Source: Paenibacillus psychroresistens
GTDB lineage: Bacteria > Bacillota > Bacilli > Paenibacillales > NBRC-103111
Direction of reading: 5' to 3'
Assembly (NCBI RefSeq): GCF_009728935.1
Contig: NZ_CP034235.1
Location: 1,836,001-1,900,000, forward strand
DNA length: 64,000 nucleotides
Position 1 is the stretch's first letter, and the number at the start of each line of letters is the position of its first letter. Of the stretch, positions 63,727-64,000 are shown piece by piece. The notes beneath the pieces are model-generated. The model saw only the letters and a list, made by a program, of their open reading frames with translations, ran no database searches and had not been told where the DNA came from. The position numbers and the translations under genes were made by a program.

Positions 63727-64000
63727 TTATTTTTTGATTAATCGACCTACTTTAAGCCGGCCACCAACCCATTTGAATCTTGCTTTAAACTTATTGCCCC
63801 AGCGTTTTAAAGCTGATTTATATAAATAGCGTGTTACTTTGGCATATTTATGGCGATTGCCAATTCTTGAATTATTCTTTTTATGCTTTAAGCGGTTATA
63901 AGCATTTCGATGCAAGGCTTTAAATCTATAGTGGCCTGCTAGCTTGAGCAATATTTGTCTATCCTCAGCGAAGCGTCCTTTTTGAGGGACCTTCGTCGAC
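63727..64000 (-). CDS. C-terminal part of a very basic protein, cut by the window edge
   Basis: The frame is open from the right edge to a TAA at 63727-63729, giving 90 visible codons, so the beginning lies outside. The visible part is strongly basic (Lys/Arg with aromatic residues: YRFKALHRNAYNRLK, KRWGNKFKARFKWVGG). It could be the tail of a glycan-binding or glycosyltransferase protein, since it precedes the glycan operon on the same strand, but no domain can be named. Confidence 0.6.
   Translation of the reverse strand, partial: STKVPQKGRFAEDRQILLKLAGHYRFKALHRNAYNRLKHKKNNSRIGNRHKYAKVTRYLYKSALKRWGNKFKARFKWVGGRLKVGRLIKK

Noticed and set aside
1-64000. Insertion sequences, prophage, integrons, tRNA or rRNA genes
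   Set aside because: No transposase, integrase or phage protein, no terminal inverted repeats and no recognisable tRNA or rRNA sequence were seen.

Overview
The window looks like chromosome of a low-GC, Gram-positive, spore-forming member of the Paenibacillaceae (Paenibacillus-like). The evidence is strong AGGAGG-type ribosome binding sites with ATG/GTG/TTG starts, an S-layer-homology (SLH) anchored giant glycosidase, Lpl/Yes-type ABC importers paired with YesM/YesN-type two-component systems, a YheC/YheD-type spore-coat ATP-grasp protein and a GT-D fold domain. No phage, insertion sequence, tRNA, rRNA or CRISPR array was seen.

Region 1 (1-4013): a secreted stalk-domain protein (cut by the left edge) lies behind an HtrA-type serine protease, divergent from a methyltransferase. 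Region 2 (4095-29812) is a large glycan-utilisation locus: a cytoplasmic GH116-type glycosidase, two complete sugar ABC importers without their own ATPase (lipoprotein 6970 with permeases 8687/9683; lipoprotein 23002 with permeases 24518/25447), two secreted glycosidases (690 and 2069 aa) that share one type of binding module, one YesM-type kinase with a YesN-type regulator, a second near-duplicate regulator without a kinase, and a GH140/DUF4038-type glycosidase. The outer enzymes would cut a plant-type polysaccharide at the surface, the importers take up the oligosaccharides, and the cytoplasmic enzymes finish them. The substrate is not decided by the sequence.

Region 3 (29813-44334) is mixed: an ABC-F protein behind an attenuator-like leader, a MocR regulator divergent from a flavin-binding/MFS/aminotransferase set, Cu-Zn superoxide dismutase, phosphatidylserine decarboxylase, several small proteins, an XRE repressor next to PilZ-like and zinc-ribbon genes with matching inverted-repeat operators, an SGNH/MBOAT O-acylation pair and a DapA-type aldolase.

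Region 4 (44553-64000): a 1567-residue protein built of about 130 decapeptide repeats, then a GC-richer pair (mtnK and an alpha/beta hydrolase), a TPR protein, and two converging surface-glycan gene sets. The plus set (52483-59330) holds a DUF1796 protein, sugar-nucleotide SDR enzymes, two GT4 glycosyltransferases and two unknown proteins. The minus set (64000-59362) holds a GT-D/UDP-sugar dehydrogenase fusion, an epimerase and a YheC/D protein. Together they suggest uronic-acid-containing glycan made for the cell or spore surface.

Most novel in my view: a two-copy structured RNA-like element (6839-6943 and 40682-40779), the XRE/PilZ/zinc-ribbon mini-regulon, the decapeptide fibre protein with 390/270-bp higher-order repeats, the GT-D/dehydrogenase fusion, a triplicated 50-residue repeat protein, and a MalG-type permease with a large extracellular insertion.
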